Below are positions 1 through 9,030 of a stretch of 64,000 nucleotides of DNA, piece after piece (position 1 is the stretch's first letter; every line of letters starts with the position of its first letter). Source of the DNA: Acidimicrobiia bacterium (GTDB taxonomy: Bacteria; Acidobacteriota; Vicinamibacteria; Vicinamibacterales; UBA2999); assembly GCA_016871275.1 (NCBI GenBank), contig VFZG01000014.1, forward strand, positions 1 to 64,000, given 5' to 3'. The notes beneath the pieces were generated by a model. It saw nothing but the letters and a program-made list of their open reading frames with translations, was not told where the DNA came from and made no database searches. The translations under genes and the position numbers were made by a program.

Positions 1-1
1 G

Positions 2-133
2 CTCGAGAACGTGCTGCTGATTCCGCACCTGGCGAGCGCCACCACTGAAACACGCACCGCGATGGCCGATCTCGCGGTCACCAACGCGATCGCGGTCCTG
101 AATGGCCAGCCGCCCCTCACGCCTGTCCCCTGA
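2..133 (+). CDS. D-2-hydroxyacid dehydrogenase, C-terminal end (partial)
   Basis: Only the last 43 residues are inside the window; the gene enters from the left edge. The segment begins LENVLLIPHLASATTETR, which is the C-terminal part of NAD-dependent D-2-hydroxyacid dehydrogenases (glyoxylate/hydroxypyruvate reductase, phosphoglycerate dehydrogenase type), where the catalytic His sits in a PH(L/I)(A/G)S(A/G)T motif. The tail then runs through the helix that packs back on the catalytic domain. Family members reduce 2-keto acids or oxidise D-2-hydroxy acids in the cytoplasm. The exact substrate cannot be told from this fragment. The stop lies inside the start region of nth. Confidence 0.8.
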   Translation, partial: LENVLLIPHLASATTETRTAMADLAVTNAIAVLNGQPPLTPVP

Positions 134-809
134 ACCTGCCTCGCCAAAGCGCGTCGCGCGACGGCGGGTCGAGCGCGTGATGCGCGTGATCGGACGGCGG
201 ATCGAAGGACTCGAGATGCCCGCCGTGGAGAAGATTTCCGAACGGCAGCAGCGCGAGCCGTTTCACATCCTGATTTCGACGCTGCTGTCGGCGCGCACGC
301 AGGACGCCACCACGCTGGCCGCTTCGACGCGGCTGTTCGCGAAGGCCCCTACGCCGGCGGCTGTGGCGCGACTGACACCCAGGCAGATCGAGAAGCTGAT
401 CTACCCGGTCGGCTTCTATCGCCACAAGGCGGCGTTCGTGCGGGCTGCCGCGAAGATGATCGTCACGAAGTTCGGCGGCAATGTGCCGAGAACCATGGCG
501 GAGCTGGTGACGATTCCCGGGGTCGGCCGGAAGACCGCCAACCTCGTGCTGATTGTCGCGTTCCAAAGCGACGAGCACATCTGCGTGGACATTCATGTGC
601 ACCGCATTTCGAACCGGCTGGGGTGGGTGCAGACGCGGACGCCGGAGGAGACAGAGCAGGCGCTCTACCGCTCCATCGAACAGCGCTGGTGGCCGCTGTT
701 GAACCACTACCTGGTCACGTGGGGCCAGAATGTCTGCCGGCCGGTGCGGCCGCGTTGCAACGAATGCCCGATTGTCACATCATGCGGGCGAGTGGGTGTG
801 TCTTGGTGA
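102..809 (+). CDS. nth: Endonuclease III (DNA glycosylase/AP lyase)
   Basis: Base excision repair enzyme that removes oxidised pyrimidines and nicks the abasic site. The helix-hairpin-helix reads PGVGRKTANLVL, with the catalytic Lys in the GRKTA stretch, followed by VDIHVHR containing the catalytic Asp. The C-terminus has the iron-sulfur cluster loop as C-x6-C-x2-C-x5-C (from CRPVRPRC to TSCGR). At 235 residues it is slightly longer than the usual ~210. The ATG at 102 overlaps the upstream gene by 32 bases; GTG 177 or ATG 180 are alternatives, but they would remove part of the first helix. It overlaps the next gene by GTGA. Confidence 0.93.
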   Translation: MASRPSRLSPEPASPKRVARRRVERVMRVIGRRIEGLEMPAVEKISERQQREPFHILISTLLSARTQDATTLAASTRLFAKAPTPAAVARLTPRQIEKLIYPVGFYRHKAAFVRAAAKMIVTKFGGNVPRTMAELVTIPGVGRKTANLVLIVAFQSDEHICVDIHVHRISNRLGWVQTRTPEETEQALYRSIEQRWWPLLNHYLVTWGQNVCRPVRPRCNECPIVTSCGRVGVSW

Positions 810-1345
810 AGCTGCTGATTACGGTCGCGTTGCTGGCGGTTGGCGCAGAGGCCTTTGCGCAGGCGAAGACCTCGCCCGGCGCAGGTTCTGCCATCGTCGT
901 TGTCGAGACGGAGAAGGGAAACTTCGAGTTCGAAACCTACCCGAACGAGGCGCCGAAGACGGTGGCGCACGTCCTGGGCCAGATCCAGAAGCGGTTTTAC
1001 AACGGCCAGCGGGTGCATCGGGTCGTGGCCGGGTTCGTCATGCAGTTTGGCGATCAGCAGACGCGCGACATGACGAAGGAGAAGATGTGGGGGCGAATCG
1101 ACGGCCCGAAGGTCGGCGTCGCTGAGTTTTCAAAACTGCGCCGGCACACGCGCGGCTCGCTGGGCCTGGCGCACAACGGCGATGCCTCCAAGGCCGACAC
1201 GCAGATGTATGTGACCTTGAGAAACGCGCCCGAGCTCGACGACAAGTACGTCGTGTTCGGCAAGGTCATTTCCGGCATGGATGTCGTCGAGAAGATCCGT
1301 TACGCCGATCGCATCGTCAGAGTAACCGTGCGCGAGGCAAAGTAG
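806..1345 (+). CDS. Cyclophilin-type peptidyl-prolyl cis-trans isomerase, exported
   Basis: Catalyses cis-trans isomerisation of X-Pro bonds. Starting at GTG 806 the protein begins with a clean signal peptide (KLLITVALLAVGAEAFAQ), so it probably folds periplasmic proteins. An in-frame ATG at 782 is possible but would put extra residues before the signal. The body shows the cyclophilin order: VVETEKGNFEFETYP, the substrate-pocket segment FYNGQRVHRVVAGFVMQFGD, then GSLGLAHNGDASKADTQMYV and a final FGKVISGMDVVEKI. About 179 residues, the normal size for a one-domain bacterial cyclophilin. Its 3' end overlaps the convergent DUF72 gene by 29 bases. Confidence 0.9.
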   Translation: MKLLITVALLAVGAEAFAQAKTSPGAGSAIVVVETEKGNFEFETYPNEAPKTVAHVLGQIQKRFYNGQRVHRVVAGFVMQFGDQQTRDMTKEKMWGRIDGPKVGVAEFSKLRRHTRGSLGLAHNGDASKADTQMYVTLRNAPELDDKYVVFGKVISGMDVVEKIRYADRIVRVTVREAK

Positions 1346-2063
1346 CAATGCCGGCGAGGTCGGGAAACCGATCGATCAGCTCGGGCGGGAAGCGGGCGGT
1401 CACCGGCTCGTCGAGCAGTGGCTTCAGCGTCACGGCGTTGGCCACCGCCTGCGCGGAGAGGCGGTTGTTCAGGAACAGGTCGGCTTTTTTCAGCGCCCCG
1501 GGCTGTCGCGTGCGTACCAGGGCCATGACGTCGCGCACCGCTGCTGCAATCGGCTCGAGCTCTTCCTTCGAGTAGACATAGTTGTAGCGATCTTCCGCTT
1601 CGGCGTGGTCCCACCATTGCGCGGCATTAGGGCCGTGGAGGCGCAGGTAGTAGAAGTCGGCGTTGCCCCCGGTCAGGTCCTGGCGGACGGAGGATGAAAA
1701 CTTCGGTTCGTCGATTTGCACCCAGGCGGCGGCGAGCGGGTCGATGCCGCCCCTGAAGGCATCCACGTCTGCCTGCGTCACCGGGCCGCGATCGAACGAG
1801 AGATTCGGATGCGTGAACTTCTGGAACAGCTTCACCGCGAACTCAAAGTCCGGCGGGGTACGCGTTGCCCACGCCAGCGTCGCGTTGGCCCGCGGCTGGC
1901 CGTAGAAGGTGCTGTTCACCTCGACGGTGTTGAAGCGCTCCGAGTAGAAGCGCAGCTCATCGAAGCCGCGCGGCCGGTCTTCCGGCAGCGGATAGAAAAG
2001 GCCGTTCCAGGTGCCTTTGCCGGCGGGGTAGTTCCAGCCGGAGGTGCCGATGCCTAGCGGCAT
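1317..2063 (-). CDS. DUF72 family protein with an apparent internal in-frame deletion
   Basis: The N-terminus (GIGTSGWNYP...FNTVEVNSTFYGQP) is typical of DUF72 (COG1801), a TIM-barrel family of unknown function. The end (FYYLRLHGPNAAQWWDH, then YVYSKEELEPIA and NNRLSAQAV) also matches. Between them the protein jumps from GGIDPLAAA straight to WVQIDEPKF. In relatives I recall, about 70-80 residues separate these blocks, including a LLAQFPPSF segment and an ELRHRSW segment. The 248-residue product therefore seems shortened in frame, with a GCCGCC run at the junction. It could still be translated but would lack part of the barrel. Convergent with the cyclophilin gene. Confidence 0.8.
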   Translation of the reverse strand: MPLGIGTSGWNYPAGKGTWNGLFYPLPEDRPRGFDELRFYSERFNTVEVNSTFYGQPRANATLAWATRTPPDFEFAVKLFQKFTHPNLSFDRGPVTQADVDAFRGGIDPLAAAWVQIDEPKFSSSVRQDLTGGNADFYYLRLHGPNAAQWWDHAEAEDRYNYVYSKEELEPIAAAVRDVMALVRTRQPGALKKADLFLNNRLSAQAVANAVTLKPLLDEPVTARFPPELIDRFPDLAGIATLPRARLL

Positions 2064-2069
2064 CAGGGC

Positions 2070-2089
2070 TAAAATGACAGGTCGCGGTG
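2070..2089 (+). promoter_or_regulatory. -10-like box close to the queE start
   Basis: TAAAAT at 2070-2075 lies 11 bases before the GTG start of queE, in the 23-base divergent gap with the DUF72 gene. No Shine-Dalgarno is visible, so the transcript may start at or near the start codon. Inferred from sequence only. Confidence 0.35.
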
Positions 2090-2728
2090 TTAACGGTTAA
2101 CGAGATATTCCACTCCATCCAGGGCGAGTCGAGCCATGCCGGCCGGCCCTGCGTTTTCGTCCGCCTGACGGCGTGCGACTTGCGCTGCCGCTGGTGCGAC
2201 ACCCCGTACGCCTTTCACGAGGGCCGCAAGATGAGCGTGGATGAGGTGATCGCGGATATCGAAGCGCGCGGCTGCCCGACGGTGGAAGTCACCGGCGGCG
2301 AACCGTTGCTGCAGCCGGACGTCTACCCGCTGATGCAGCGGTTGCTCGACGCCGGCAAGACGGTGCTGATCGAAACCGGCGGTCATCGCAGCATTGCCGG
2401 CGTGCCGGCGGGCGTCATCCGAGTGATGGATGTGAAGTGTCCGGGTTCGGGCGAATCCGGGCAGAACGACTGGAGCAATCTCGCGCTGCTGACACAGCAG
2501 GACGAGGTCAAGTTCGTGATCGCCGACCGGCGCGACTACGAGTTCGCGCGCGACGTCATGACGCGGGAGAACCTGCCGTCGCGTGTCAACGCGGTGTTGT
2601 TGTCGCCGGTGCACGGCGAGCTGGACCCCAGACAGCTCTCCGAATGGGTGATTGCGGACCGGCTCGACGTCAGGGTGCAGCTGCAGGTCCACAAGTACAT
2701 CTGGAGCCCCGAGACGCGAGGTGTCTGA
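2087..2728 (+). CDS. queE: 7-carboxy-7-deazaguanine synthase (radical SAM)
   Basis: Converts 6-carboxy-tetrahydropterin to 7-carboxy-7-deazaguanine in the preQ0/queuosine pathway. The radical SAM cluster motif is C30-x3-C34-x2-C37 (CDLRCRWC), followed by DTPYAF, and [11 protein letters not shown] is the SAM-binding GGE motif. [11 protein letters not shown] at the N-terminus is a QueE hallmark that contacts the substrate. At 213 residues it is normal length. The start is GTG 2087. It overlaps queC by 8 bases, so the two are very likely co-translated. Other preQ0 genes (queD, folE) are not in the window. Confidence 0.95.
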   Translation: MLTVNEIFHSIQGESSHAGRPCVFVRLTACDLRCRWCDTPYAFHEGRKMSVDEVIADIEARGCPTVEVTGGEPLLQPDVYPLMQRLLDAGKTVLIETGGHRSIAGVPAGVIRVMDVKCPGSGESGQNDWSNLALLTQQDEVKFVIADRRDYEFARDVMTRENLPSRVNAVLLSPVHGELDPRQLSEWVIADRLDVRVQLQVHKYIWSPETRGV

Positions 2729-3401
2729 ACGCGCCGTTGTCCTGTTGAGTGGCGGACTCGACTCGTACACCGCCGCCGCCGTTGCCAGGCGAGATGGGGT
2801 CGAGCTCTACGCGCTGAGCATCAACTACGGGCAGCGGCATGCGCAGGAGCTGGCGGCCGCCCGCGCCGTTGGCCAATCGCTCGGCGTCACCCGGCACCTC
2901 GAGCTCGATCTCGACCTGACAGGCATCGGTGGATCGGCATTGACCTCGTGGCAGATCGAGGTGCCGAAAGATCAACCGATCGATCCAGCCATGGTCCCCA
3001 TCACCTACGTGCCGGCGCGCAACACCATCTTCCTGTCGCTGGCGATGGGGTGGGCCGAGGTGCTCGGCGCCGCCGAGATCTTCATCGGCGTCAACGCGCT
3101 TGATTACTCAGGCTACCCGGATTGCCGTCCTGAATTCATCCGCGCGTTCGAACAGATGGCGCGTCTGGCAACCAGGGCCGGCGTGGCAGGCCGGGCGCTG
3201 ACGATTCGCACCCCGCTGATCGATCTATCGAAGGCGGGAATCATCCGGCTCGGACTGTCACTGGGACTCGACTACGGGTTGACGCACAGTTGCTACGATC
3301 CGGCGCCGGACGGCGGCCCGTGCGGCCACTGTGACAGTTGCCGTTTGCGCGCCGCCGGGTTCGCAGAAGCTGGCGCGGTCGACCCGTTGATAGTAGCCTG
3401 A
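2721..3401 (+). CDS. queC: 7-cyano-7-deazaguanine synthase
   Basis: ATP-dependent conversion of 7-carboxy-7-deazaguanine (the QueE product) to preQ0. The PP-loop motif SGGLDS is at residues 10-15. The segment [19 protein letters not shown] and the DCRPEFI loop are typical of QueC. The C-terminal zinc site is intact: HSCYDP, then CGHCDSC. Length 226 residues, normal. The GTG at 2721 is chosen because it places SGG ten residues from the N-terminus and gives an 8-base overlap with queE. Confidence 0.95.
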   Translation: MSERAVVLLSGGLDSYTAAAVARRDGVELYALSINYGQRHAQELAAARAVGQSLGVTRHLELDLDLTGIGGSALTSWQIEVPKDQPIDPAMVPITYVPARNTIFLSLAMGWAEVLGAAEIFIGVNALDYSGYPDCRPEFIRAFEQMARLATRAGVAGRALTIRTPLIDLSKAGIIRLGLSLGLDYGLTHSCYDPAPDGGPCGHCDSCRLRAAGFAEAGAVDPLIVA

Positions 3402-3408
3402 GGACCGC

Positions 3409-4965
3409 TTGGCCCAGCCGCTCCGACGCCAGCTCGCGGTCATCACCGCCATCCTGATGGTGTTGGTGTCGATTGCGATCGCCTACGGCGCCAGGCTGAC
3501 CGACGACGAGCACGTCCGCCAGCTCTCGGATGAGACGCGCTTGAAGGCGGCCTCCGTGTACGTGAACCAGAAGCTTGCCACCGCTGACGCCGTCGCGAGC
3601 ACCGCCTCGCGCCATCCGACCGTGCAGGCGTTGAATCCGATCGCGACGCAGGAGGTGCTCGCGCCGCTGGTTGAGCCTGGAGGACTGCTGCACAACGCGC
3701 TGCTCGCCGACGTCGAAGGCCGTCCGGTAGGGTGGGCCAGGCCGGCGGATCCGAAAGTCGAAAGCCGGCTCGATCCGGCGTGGTTGAAGACCATCGCCAC
3801 AACGGGCAGGACCTTGGTCAGCGGGATGCTTGGAGAGGTCGGCGATACGGCCCATGCGATCGTGCTGGGCTATCCGATCGTCTCCGAAGGGAAAGTGGTC
3901 GGCGCCCTCAGTCTGTCGGTGCATCTCGAAGCGTTCGAACGGGTGCTTGCCTCGCTGCCGCTGCCGGAGGGCTCGGTCGTCACGCTGACCGATCACCGTA
4001 GTGTCGTCGTGGCGCGGAGCCTCGAGGCGGCGCAGTACGTCGGCCGTCCCGCGGCACCGGAAGGACGCGCGGGCAATCCGTTTGACGTGCCTTCATCGGC
4101 GATCCTCACCGGCATCGATGGCGTTGAGCGGGTGTTCGGCAACGCGGTCGTCGAGCGAGGTCCGTGGCTGGCAAGCGTGGGCATTCCCACTGCGGCCGCC
4201 GTCCAGCGGACCTTGCCCACCTACCAGCGCAACTTCGGCATTTCAATCGTCACCACGATCCTGATCCTGGCGCTGGCGTGGATGTTCGGGCGGATCTGGC
4301 TCAACACGTTCGATCCCCTCGGTGACACCACCCGGCGCGTCAGCCGGGGCGACCTGTCGCCGCCCCAGCCGCAGCCGATGCCGTTTGCGGAAAGGGACCG
4401 TCTGGCCGCCATCGGCGTGCTGGTCTCAGGCGTGGCGCATGAGCTGAACAACCCGCTTCAGGCGATTCTCGGATTCGCCGAGCTGCTGCAGATGCAGCCG
4501 GGCATGCTCGAACAAGCCAAGGCCGACCTGCTGCTGATTCAGAAGCAGGCTACGCGGGTGAGCGCGATCATCCGTAACCTGTCGCGCTTCGGGCGGCAGA
4601 GGTCACAGCCCACGGCGGTGCGGCTGCGCAACGTGGTGGCGTCGGTCATGCAGCTGCGCCAGCGCAAGCTCGAAGAGGTCAGCATCAGCGTCGAGATCGA
4701 TGAACGGTCGCAGGGCTTCGTCCTGGCGATCTTCACCGAGCTGCAGCAGGTCGCGCTCAACTTCGCCACCAACGCTGAACAGGCGATCGTTCACGCCGGC
4801 TCCGTTGTCCGGAACACCACGATTCGCCCCGGCGATTGGGACGGGTGGGCCTGGATCGAGGTCGAAGACTCAGGGCCGAATCGGCTACCGGCGCGGATCG
4901 TCCGGTCACGGCGCCGTGTTCTTCTTCGCACTGCCGATCGTGAATCCCGACCAGCCCCGGCATGA
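3409..4965 (+). pseudogene. Membrane sensor histidine kinase with damaged ATPase domain
   Basis: A transmembrane helix at about residues 8-27, a long extracytoplasmic sensor region, and a second helix at about 277-297 lead into the dimerisation domain with phospho-acceptor His344 in VSGVAHELNNPLQAILGF. The N box is present (LNFATNAEQAI), but the ATP domain breaks off right after EDSGP. Normal relatives continue through G1, F and G2 boxes for about 60 residues. Instead the reading frame runs into RRRVLLRTADRESRPAPA and stops. In the +1 frame the expected kinase end appears immediately (GYRRGSSGHGAVFFFALPIV, around 4890-4945). This indicates loss of about 100-200 bp plus a frame change. TTG start, 7 bases after queC. 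As it stands it should not bind ATP. Confidence 0.8.
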
Positions 4966-6197
4966 CGCATCGCCTCTATTACACGGCACCCTTCCGGCGC
5001 AGCTTTGACGCGGAGGTGTTGACGGTTGAACCGGTCGACGGCCGCTGTCATGTCACGCTCGATCAGACGGCGTTCTATCCGACCTCGGGTGGTCAGCCGT
5101 GTGATACCGGCACGCTCGGCGCCAGCGCGGTCACTGACGTGATCGATCGCGAAGACGGGACGATCGTGCACGTGGTAGCCGGCCCCCTCGAGGCCGGCAA
5201 GATCGTGACGGGTGAGATCGACTGGACGCGCCGCTTCGACCACATGCAACAGCACACCGGCCAGCACGTGCTGTCGGCCGCATTCGATCGCCTGTGCGGA
5301 GTGCGCACCGAGAGCTTCCACCTCGGGCAAGTCCACCCCACCACGCACACTCCGCGTGGCGGGGGCCCCGGGCCGTCCTCGACCATCGACCTGGCCCGCG
5401 ACGTGTCGGCGGCGGACGTGGCAAAGGCCGAAGACGACGCCAACCGCATCGTGTGGGAAGACCGGCCGGTGACGATCAGGTTCGCGACTGCCGAAGAAGC
5501 CGCCGGAATGGGGATGCGCAAGGAGTCGCTCCGCACCGGCACGCTCCGGCTGATCGACGTGCACGACTACGATCTCTCGGCCTGCGGCGGCACGCACGTC
5601 GAACGCACCGGCGCGATCGGCGTGATTGCCATCGGGACGGTCGAGAAGTTCAAGGGCGGCTCCCGCATCGAGTTCTTCTGCGGCGGGCGCGCGCTCGAAC
5701 GCTTCCGCCTGTGGCGCGGCGCCCTGGCGGCAATGCAGAAGCACCTGTCGGTGCCCGCGGCAGAGATGGCGGCGTCGATCGAGCGGATGCAGGACGAAGC
5801 CAGGGCGGTGCAGCGCACCGTCCGCGGTTTCCAGGAGAAGCTTGCGACCCACGAGGCGCAGGCACTGACGGCGCGCTCGCCAGGCACCACCATCGTGGCG
5901 GCCATGGACGGCTGGGACGCCCAGGGCATCAAGGCGATCGCGGGCGCGGCGACGTCACTGCGCCCGGACGCGCTGATCGCGCTGCTGACCACGCAGTCGC
6001 CGCTGCAGATCGTGATCGCGCGCGGTCCGCGGTCCAGCCATGACGCAGCCGCGCTGCTGAAGAGCCTCACCGCCAGGTTCGGCGGCAAGGGCGGCGGCCA
6101 GCCGGACCTCGCCCAGGGCGGCGGGCTGTCTGGATCGATGGCGGAACTGATCGGCGCAATCTACGTGCTGGCGGGCCAAACGCCGCCAAGCGCCTGA
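4962..6197 (+). CDS. Alanyl-tRNA editing protein, AlaX-L type with DHHA1 domain
   Basis: Trans-editing hydrolase that removes Ser or Gly wrongly attached to tRNA-Ala. The zinc/catalytic residues are visible as HTGQH (H98, H102) and CGGTH (C208, H212). The N-terminus carries the AlaRS-like barrel with AFYPTSGGQPCDTG. The C-terminal third is a DHHA1 domain ending in GGKGGGQPDLAQGGG, the glycine-rich tRNA-binding motif of AlaRS. At 411 residues it is the long form. The start ATG overlaps the end of the damaged kinase by 4 bases. It could be mistaken for a broken alaS, but there is no aminoacylation domain. Confidence 0.9.
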   Translation: MTHRLYYTAPFRRSFDAEVLTVEPVDGRCHVTLDQTAFYPTSGGQPCDTGTLGASAVTDVIDREDGTIVHVVAGPLEAGKIVTGEIDWTRRFDHMQQHTGQHVLSAAFDRLCGVRTESFHLGQVHPTTHTPRGGGPGPSSTIDLARDVSAADVAKAEDDANRIVWEDRPVTIRFATAEEAAGMGMRKESLRTGTLRLIDVHDYDLSACGGTHVERTGAIGVIAIGTVEKFKGGSRIEFFCGGRALERFRLWRGALAAMQKHLSVPAAEMAASIERMQDEARAVQRTVRGFQEKLATHEAQALTARSPGTTIVAAMDGWDAQGIKAIAGAATSLRPDALIALLTTQSPLQIVIARGPRSSHDAAALLKSLTARFGGKGGGQPDLAQGGGLSGSMAELIGAIYVLAGQTPPSA

Positions 6198-6202
6198 GGC
6201 TG

Positions 6203-6970
6203 TTACTTCGGAGCCATGCGCAGGGCGCCGTCCAGTCGAATCACCTCGCCGTTCAACATCTGGTTTTCGAGAATGTGTCGGACGAGCGATCCGTACTCCG
6301 CCGGCTGTCCCAGGCGCGACGGGAACGGGACCTGTTGTCCGAGTGAAACCCGCGCGGGCTCGGGCAGGCCCGCCAGCAGCGGCGTGTCGAAGATTCCGGG
6401 CGCAATGGTGACGACGCGAATGCCCAGCGCGGCGAACTCCCGGGCAATCGGCAGCGTCATGCCGACAATGCCGCCCTTCGACGCCGCGTAGGCCGGCTGG
6501 CCGATCTGTCCATCGAAGGCGGCGATCGACGCGGTGTTGACGATCACACCGCGTTCGCCGCTGCCTTGCGGCTGGTTCTGCGCCATCACCGCCGCCGCCA
6601 GGCGAATCACGTTGAACGTCCCGACCAGGTTGATCTTGATGGTCTTCTCGAACAGGTCGAGCGGGTGTGGGCCATTGCGGCCGAGCACCTTGGCCGCAGG
6701 TCCTATGCCGGCGGCGTTCACGGCGCCATGCAATCCGCCAAACGACGATACCGCCAGATCCACCGCGGCCTTGACCTGCTCCTCGCTGGTGACGTCGGCC
6801 TGCGCAAAGCGGGCGTTCGTGCCCAGCGCCTGCTCGGCCGCCTTGCCGGTGTCGGCATTGACGTCAAGCAGCACCACGTTGCCCCCGGCCCCAACAATCG
6901 TTTCCGCGCTGGCGCGGCCAAGTCCCGACGCGCCGCCGGTGACGACAAATGTCTTCCCCGCAATCTGCAT
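6203..6970 (-). CDS. Short-chain dehydrogenase, HSD10/3-hydroxyacyl-CoA dehydrogenase-like
   Basis: Classical SDR of 255 residues. The NAD-binding motif is TGGASGLG near residues 12-19, an acidic residue ends the second strand (LLDVNAD) and favours NAD over NADP, and the active site reads [23 protein letters not shown], with Ser, Tyr and Lys in place. The overall pattern ([22 protein letters not shown] at the end) is like type-2 3-hydroxyacyl-CoA dehydrogenases, which oxidise short or branched 3-hydroxyacyl-CoAs in fatty acid and isoleucine breakdown. Substrate assignment is inference. It is divergent from the aldehyde dehydrogenase gene across 54 bases. Confidence 0.85.
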   Translation of the reverse strand: MQIAGKTFVVTGGASGLGRASAETIVGAGGNVVLLDVNADTGKAAEQALGTNARFAQADVTSEEQVKAAVDLAVSSFGGLHGAVNAAGIGPAAKVLGRNGPHPLDLFEKTIKINLVGTFNVIRLAAAVMAQNQPQGSGERGVIVNTASIAAFDGQIGQPAYAASKGGIVGMTLPIAREFAALGIRVVTIAPGIFDTPLLAGLPEPARVSLGQQVPFPSRLGQPAEYGSLVRHILENQMLNGEVIRLDGALRMAPK

Positions 6971-7009
6971 TGATCAAGCGTAGCCGTGCCGCGCTTCGCA
7001 GGGCTAGCG

Positions 7010-7015
7010 TAAAAT
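7010..7015 (+). promoter_or_regulatory. -10-like box just before the aldehyde dehydrogenase start
   Basis: TAAAAT ends 9 bases before ATG 7025 in a short divergent spacer. No Shine-Dalgarno is evident. This fits a leaderless transcript, as at several other genes in the window. Confidence 0.35.
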
Positions 7016-7024
7016 TGCAGGTTC

Positions 7025-8437
7025 ATGACGTACGACAAGCACTACTACGGCGGTGCGTGGCAGGCGCCGAGCGGCACCGACTCGACGGCGGTGATCTCGT
7101 CGGCCACCGAACAGGAAGTCGCGCGCGTGCCACGTGGTACGGCCGACGATGTCGACCGGGCTGTCGGGGCCGCGCGCCGCGGCTTCGAGACCTGGAGCCG
7201 AGTGCCGGCCGAGGAGCGCGCGCCGTGGCTCGAAAAACTGTCGGAGGCGATGAAGAGCCGCGTGCCGGCGATCGCCGAAGCGATCGCGCACGAAGTGGGC
7301 ACCGCGTTGGGGTTGGCCACCAAAGTGCAGGCCGAGTTTCCGATCATGATGCTCGGCCTGAACGCGAAGTTCCTGCGCGAGGCCAAGCTTGAAGAGCAAC
7401 TTGGCCATTCACTCGTCATCAAGGAGCCGATTGGCGTCGTGGGTTGTGTGACGCCGTGGAACTACCCGCTGCACCAGGTGGTGTGCAAGATCGCCCCGGC
7501 GCTCGCTGCCGGCTGCACCATCGTGCTCAAGCCGGCTGACATGGCGCCGCTCAGCGCGTTCATGCTCGCCGAGGCGGCCAACGACATCGGGCTGCCCAAG
7601 GGCGTCCTCAACATCGTGTCCGGTTCGGGCCGGGTGGTGGGCGAAGCGATCGTCGCGCATCCCGGCGTCGACATGGTGAGCTTCACCGGATCGTTGCCGG
7701 CCGGCCGGCGTATCGCGTCGGTGGCCGGCGACGGCATCAAGAAGGTGACTCTCGAACTGGGCGGCAAGTCCGCGTTCGTGGTGCTCGATGACGCGCCGTT
7801 CGAGAAGGCGATTCCGGCGGGCGTAAACAACTGCATGCAGAACTCGGGGCAGACCTGCTCAGCGTGGACCCGCATGCTGGTCCCGAAGTCACGCCACGAC
7901 GAGGCCGTGGAACTGGCGAAGGCGCAGCTGGCAAAGCTGACCCTCGGCGATCCGTTCGACAAGAACACACGTCTCGGCCCACTGGCATCAGCCGGGCAGC
8001 GCGACAGTGTGCTGGGCTACATCGAACACGGCAAGCAGGAGGGCGCGACGCTCGTCACCGGCGGCGGGCGCCCCGCCAACCTGCCGACCGGGTTCTACGT
8101 GGAGCCGACCATTTTCGCGAACGTGGATAACCGGATGCGGATTGCGCAGGAAGAGATTTTCGGACCCGTGCTCGCGATCATTCCGTACGAGTCGGAGGCC
8201 GACGCTGTGTCGATGGCGAACGACTCGGAATATGGCCTCGCCGGAGGCGTCTGGGCAGCTACTCCGGAGCGCGCGCTTGGCGTCGCCCGCCAGCTTCGCA
8301 CCGGGCAGGTGGACATCAACGGCGGCCGATTCAACGCGCTGGCACCGTTTGGCGGCTACAAGAAGTCCGGCATCGGCCGCGAGATTGGCCCGCTGGCGCT
8401 CGAAGAGTTCTTCCAGTTGAAGTCGATTCAGAGGTAG
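7025..8437 (+). CDS. NAD(P)-dependent aldehyde dehydrogenase
   Basis: Oxidises aldehydes to carboxylic acids through a thiohemiacetal. The catalytic Cys278 lies in NSGQTCSAW and the general base Glu244 in LELGGKS. The cofactor-binding segment ([22 protein letters not shown]) and the closing [11 protein letters not shown] and [13 protein letters not shown] motifs are all present. At 470 residues it is complete. The substrate is unknown. The nearby amine dehydrogenase operon would make aldehydes, but it is 37 kb away, so a link is speculative. It precedes the UreH-like gene by two bases, suggesting one operon. Confidence 0.92.
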   Translation: MTYDKHYYGGAWQAPSGTDSTAVISSATEQEVARVPRGTADDVDRAVGAARRGFETWSRVPAEERAPWLEKLSEAMKSRVPAIAEAIAHEVGTALGLATKVQAEFPIMMLGLNAKFLREAKLEEQLGHSLVIKEPIGVVGCVTPWNYPLHQVVCKIAPALAAGCTIVLKPADMAPLSAFMLAEAANDIGLPKGVLNIVSGSGRVVGEAIVAHPGVDMVSFTGSLPAGRRIASVAGDGIKKVTLELGGKSAFVVLDDAPFEKAIPAGVNNCMQNSGQTCSAWTRMLVPKSRHDEAVELAKAQLAKLTLGDPFDKNTRLGPLASAGQRDSVLGYIEHGKQEGATLVTGGGRPANLPTGFYVEPTIFANVDNRMRIAQEEIFGPVLAIIPYESEADAVSMANDSEYGLAGGVWAATPERALGVARQLRTGQVDINGGRFNALAPFGGYKKSGIGREIGPLALEEFFQLKSIQR

Positions 8438-8439
8438 GC

Positions 8440-9030
8440 ATGCTGGCTTTCTTCGCCGGCCTCGCCGCCGGCCTGCTGCACGTCTTCTCGGGACCGGACC
8501 ACCTGGCCGCTGTGGCGCCGCTCACCGCCGACAGCGATCGCCGCCCGTGGTTCACCGGTCTTCAGTGGGGCGTCGGTCACACGGCCGGTGTGATGCTGGT
8601 CGCACTGCTGTTATTGTTCGCCCGGGCGCAGCTGCCGCTCGATTCGATCTCCGCATATAGCGAGCGGCTGGTCGGCGTGGCGCTGATCGCGGTCGGCCTG
8701 TGGGGCATGTGGAGAGCCGGCCGTGCGGCTGCCAGGCCGCATTCGCACGCCGGCACGTCATTCGCGATGGGCGCGCTTCATGGACTCGCCGGCAGCTCGC
8801 ACCTGTTCGGCGTGCTGCCGGCGATGGCGTTGTCCATCCCGCTCGACTCGATGCTCTACCTCGGCGGCTTCGGCCTCGGCGCCATTGCGGCGATGTCGGC
8901 GTTCGCCGCCGGGATGGGTCTGCTGTCGGTGCGATTCGCGGGCAACAATCACCGCCGCTACAGCGGCCTGCTGTACGCGTCTTCTGGCGCCGCGCTGATC
9001 ATCGGCGGCGTCTGGCTCGTGGGCCGTTGA
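8440..9030 (+). CDS. UreH/NicO-type metal permease
   Basis: A 196-residue membrane protein with about six hydrophobic segments. The first helix holds HVFSGPDHLAAVAPL, the H-x4-D-H signature of nickel/cobalt permeases and UreH-type urease accessory proteins. A second His-containing helix (GALHGLAGSSHLFGVLP) follows, as in that family. It probably moves Ni or Co across the inner membrane. No urease or hydrogenase genes are in view; larE, whose pathway builds a nickel cofactor, lies 11 kb downstream. It overlaps the next gene by 4 bases (TTGA). Confidence 0.75.
   Translation: MLAFFAGLAAGLLHVFSGPDHLAAVAPLTADSDRRPWFTGLQWGVGHTAGVMLVALLLLFARAQLPLDSISAYSERLVGVALIAVGLWGMWRAGRAAARPHSHAGTSFAMGALHGLAGSSHLFGVLPAMALSIPLDSMLYLGGFGLGAIAAMSAFAAGMGLLSVRFAGNNHRRYSGLLYASSGAALIIGGVWLVGR

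Noticed and set aside
4791-5852. A 353-codon open frame on the minus strand
   Set aside because: It is antisense to the AlaX-type gene, rich in Arg, His and Gly as expected for GC-rich shadow frames, and shows no family pattern.
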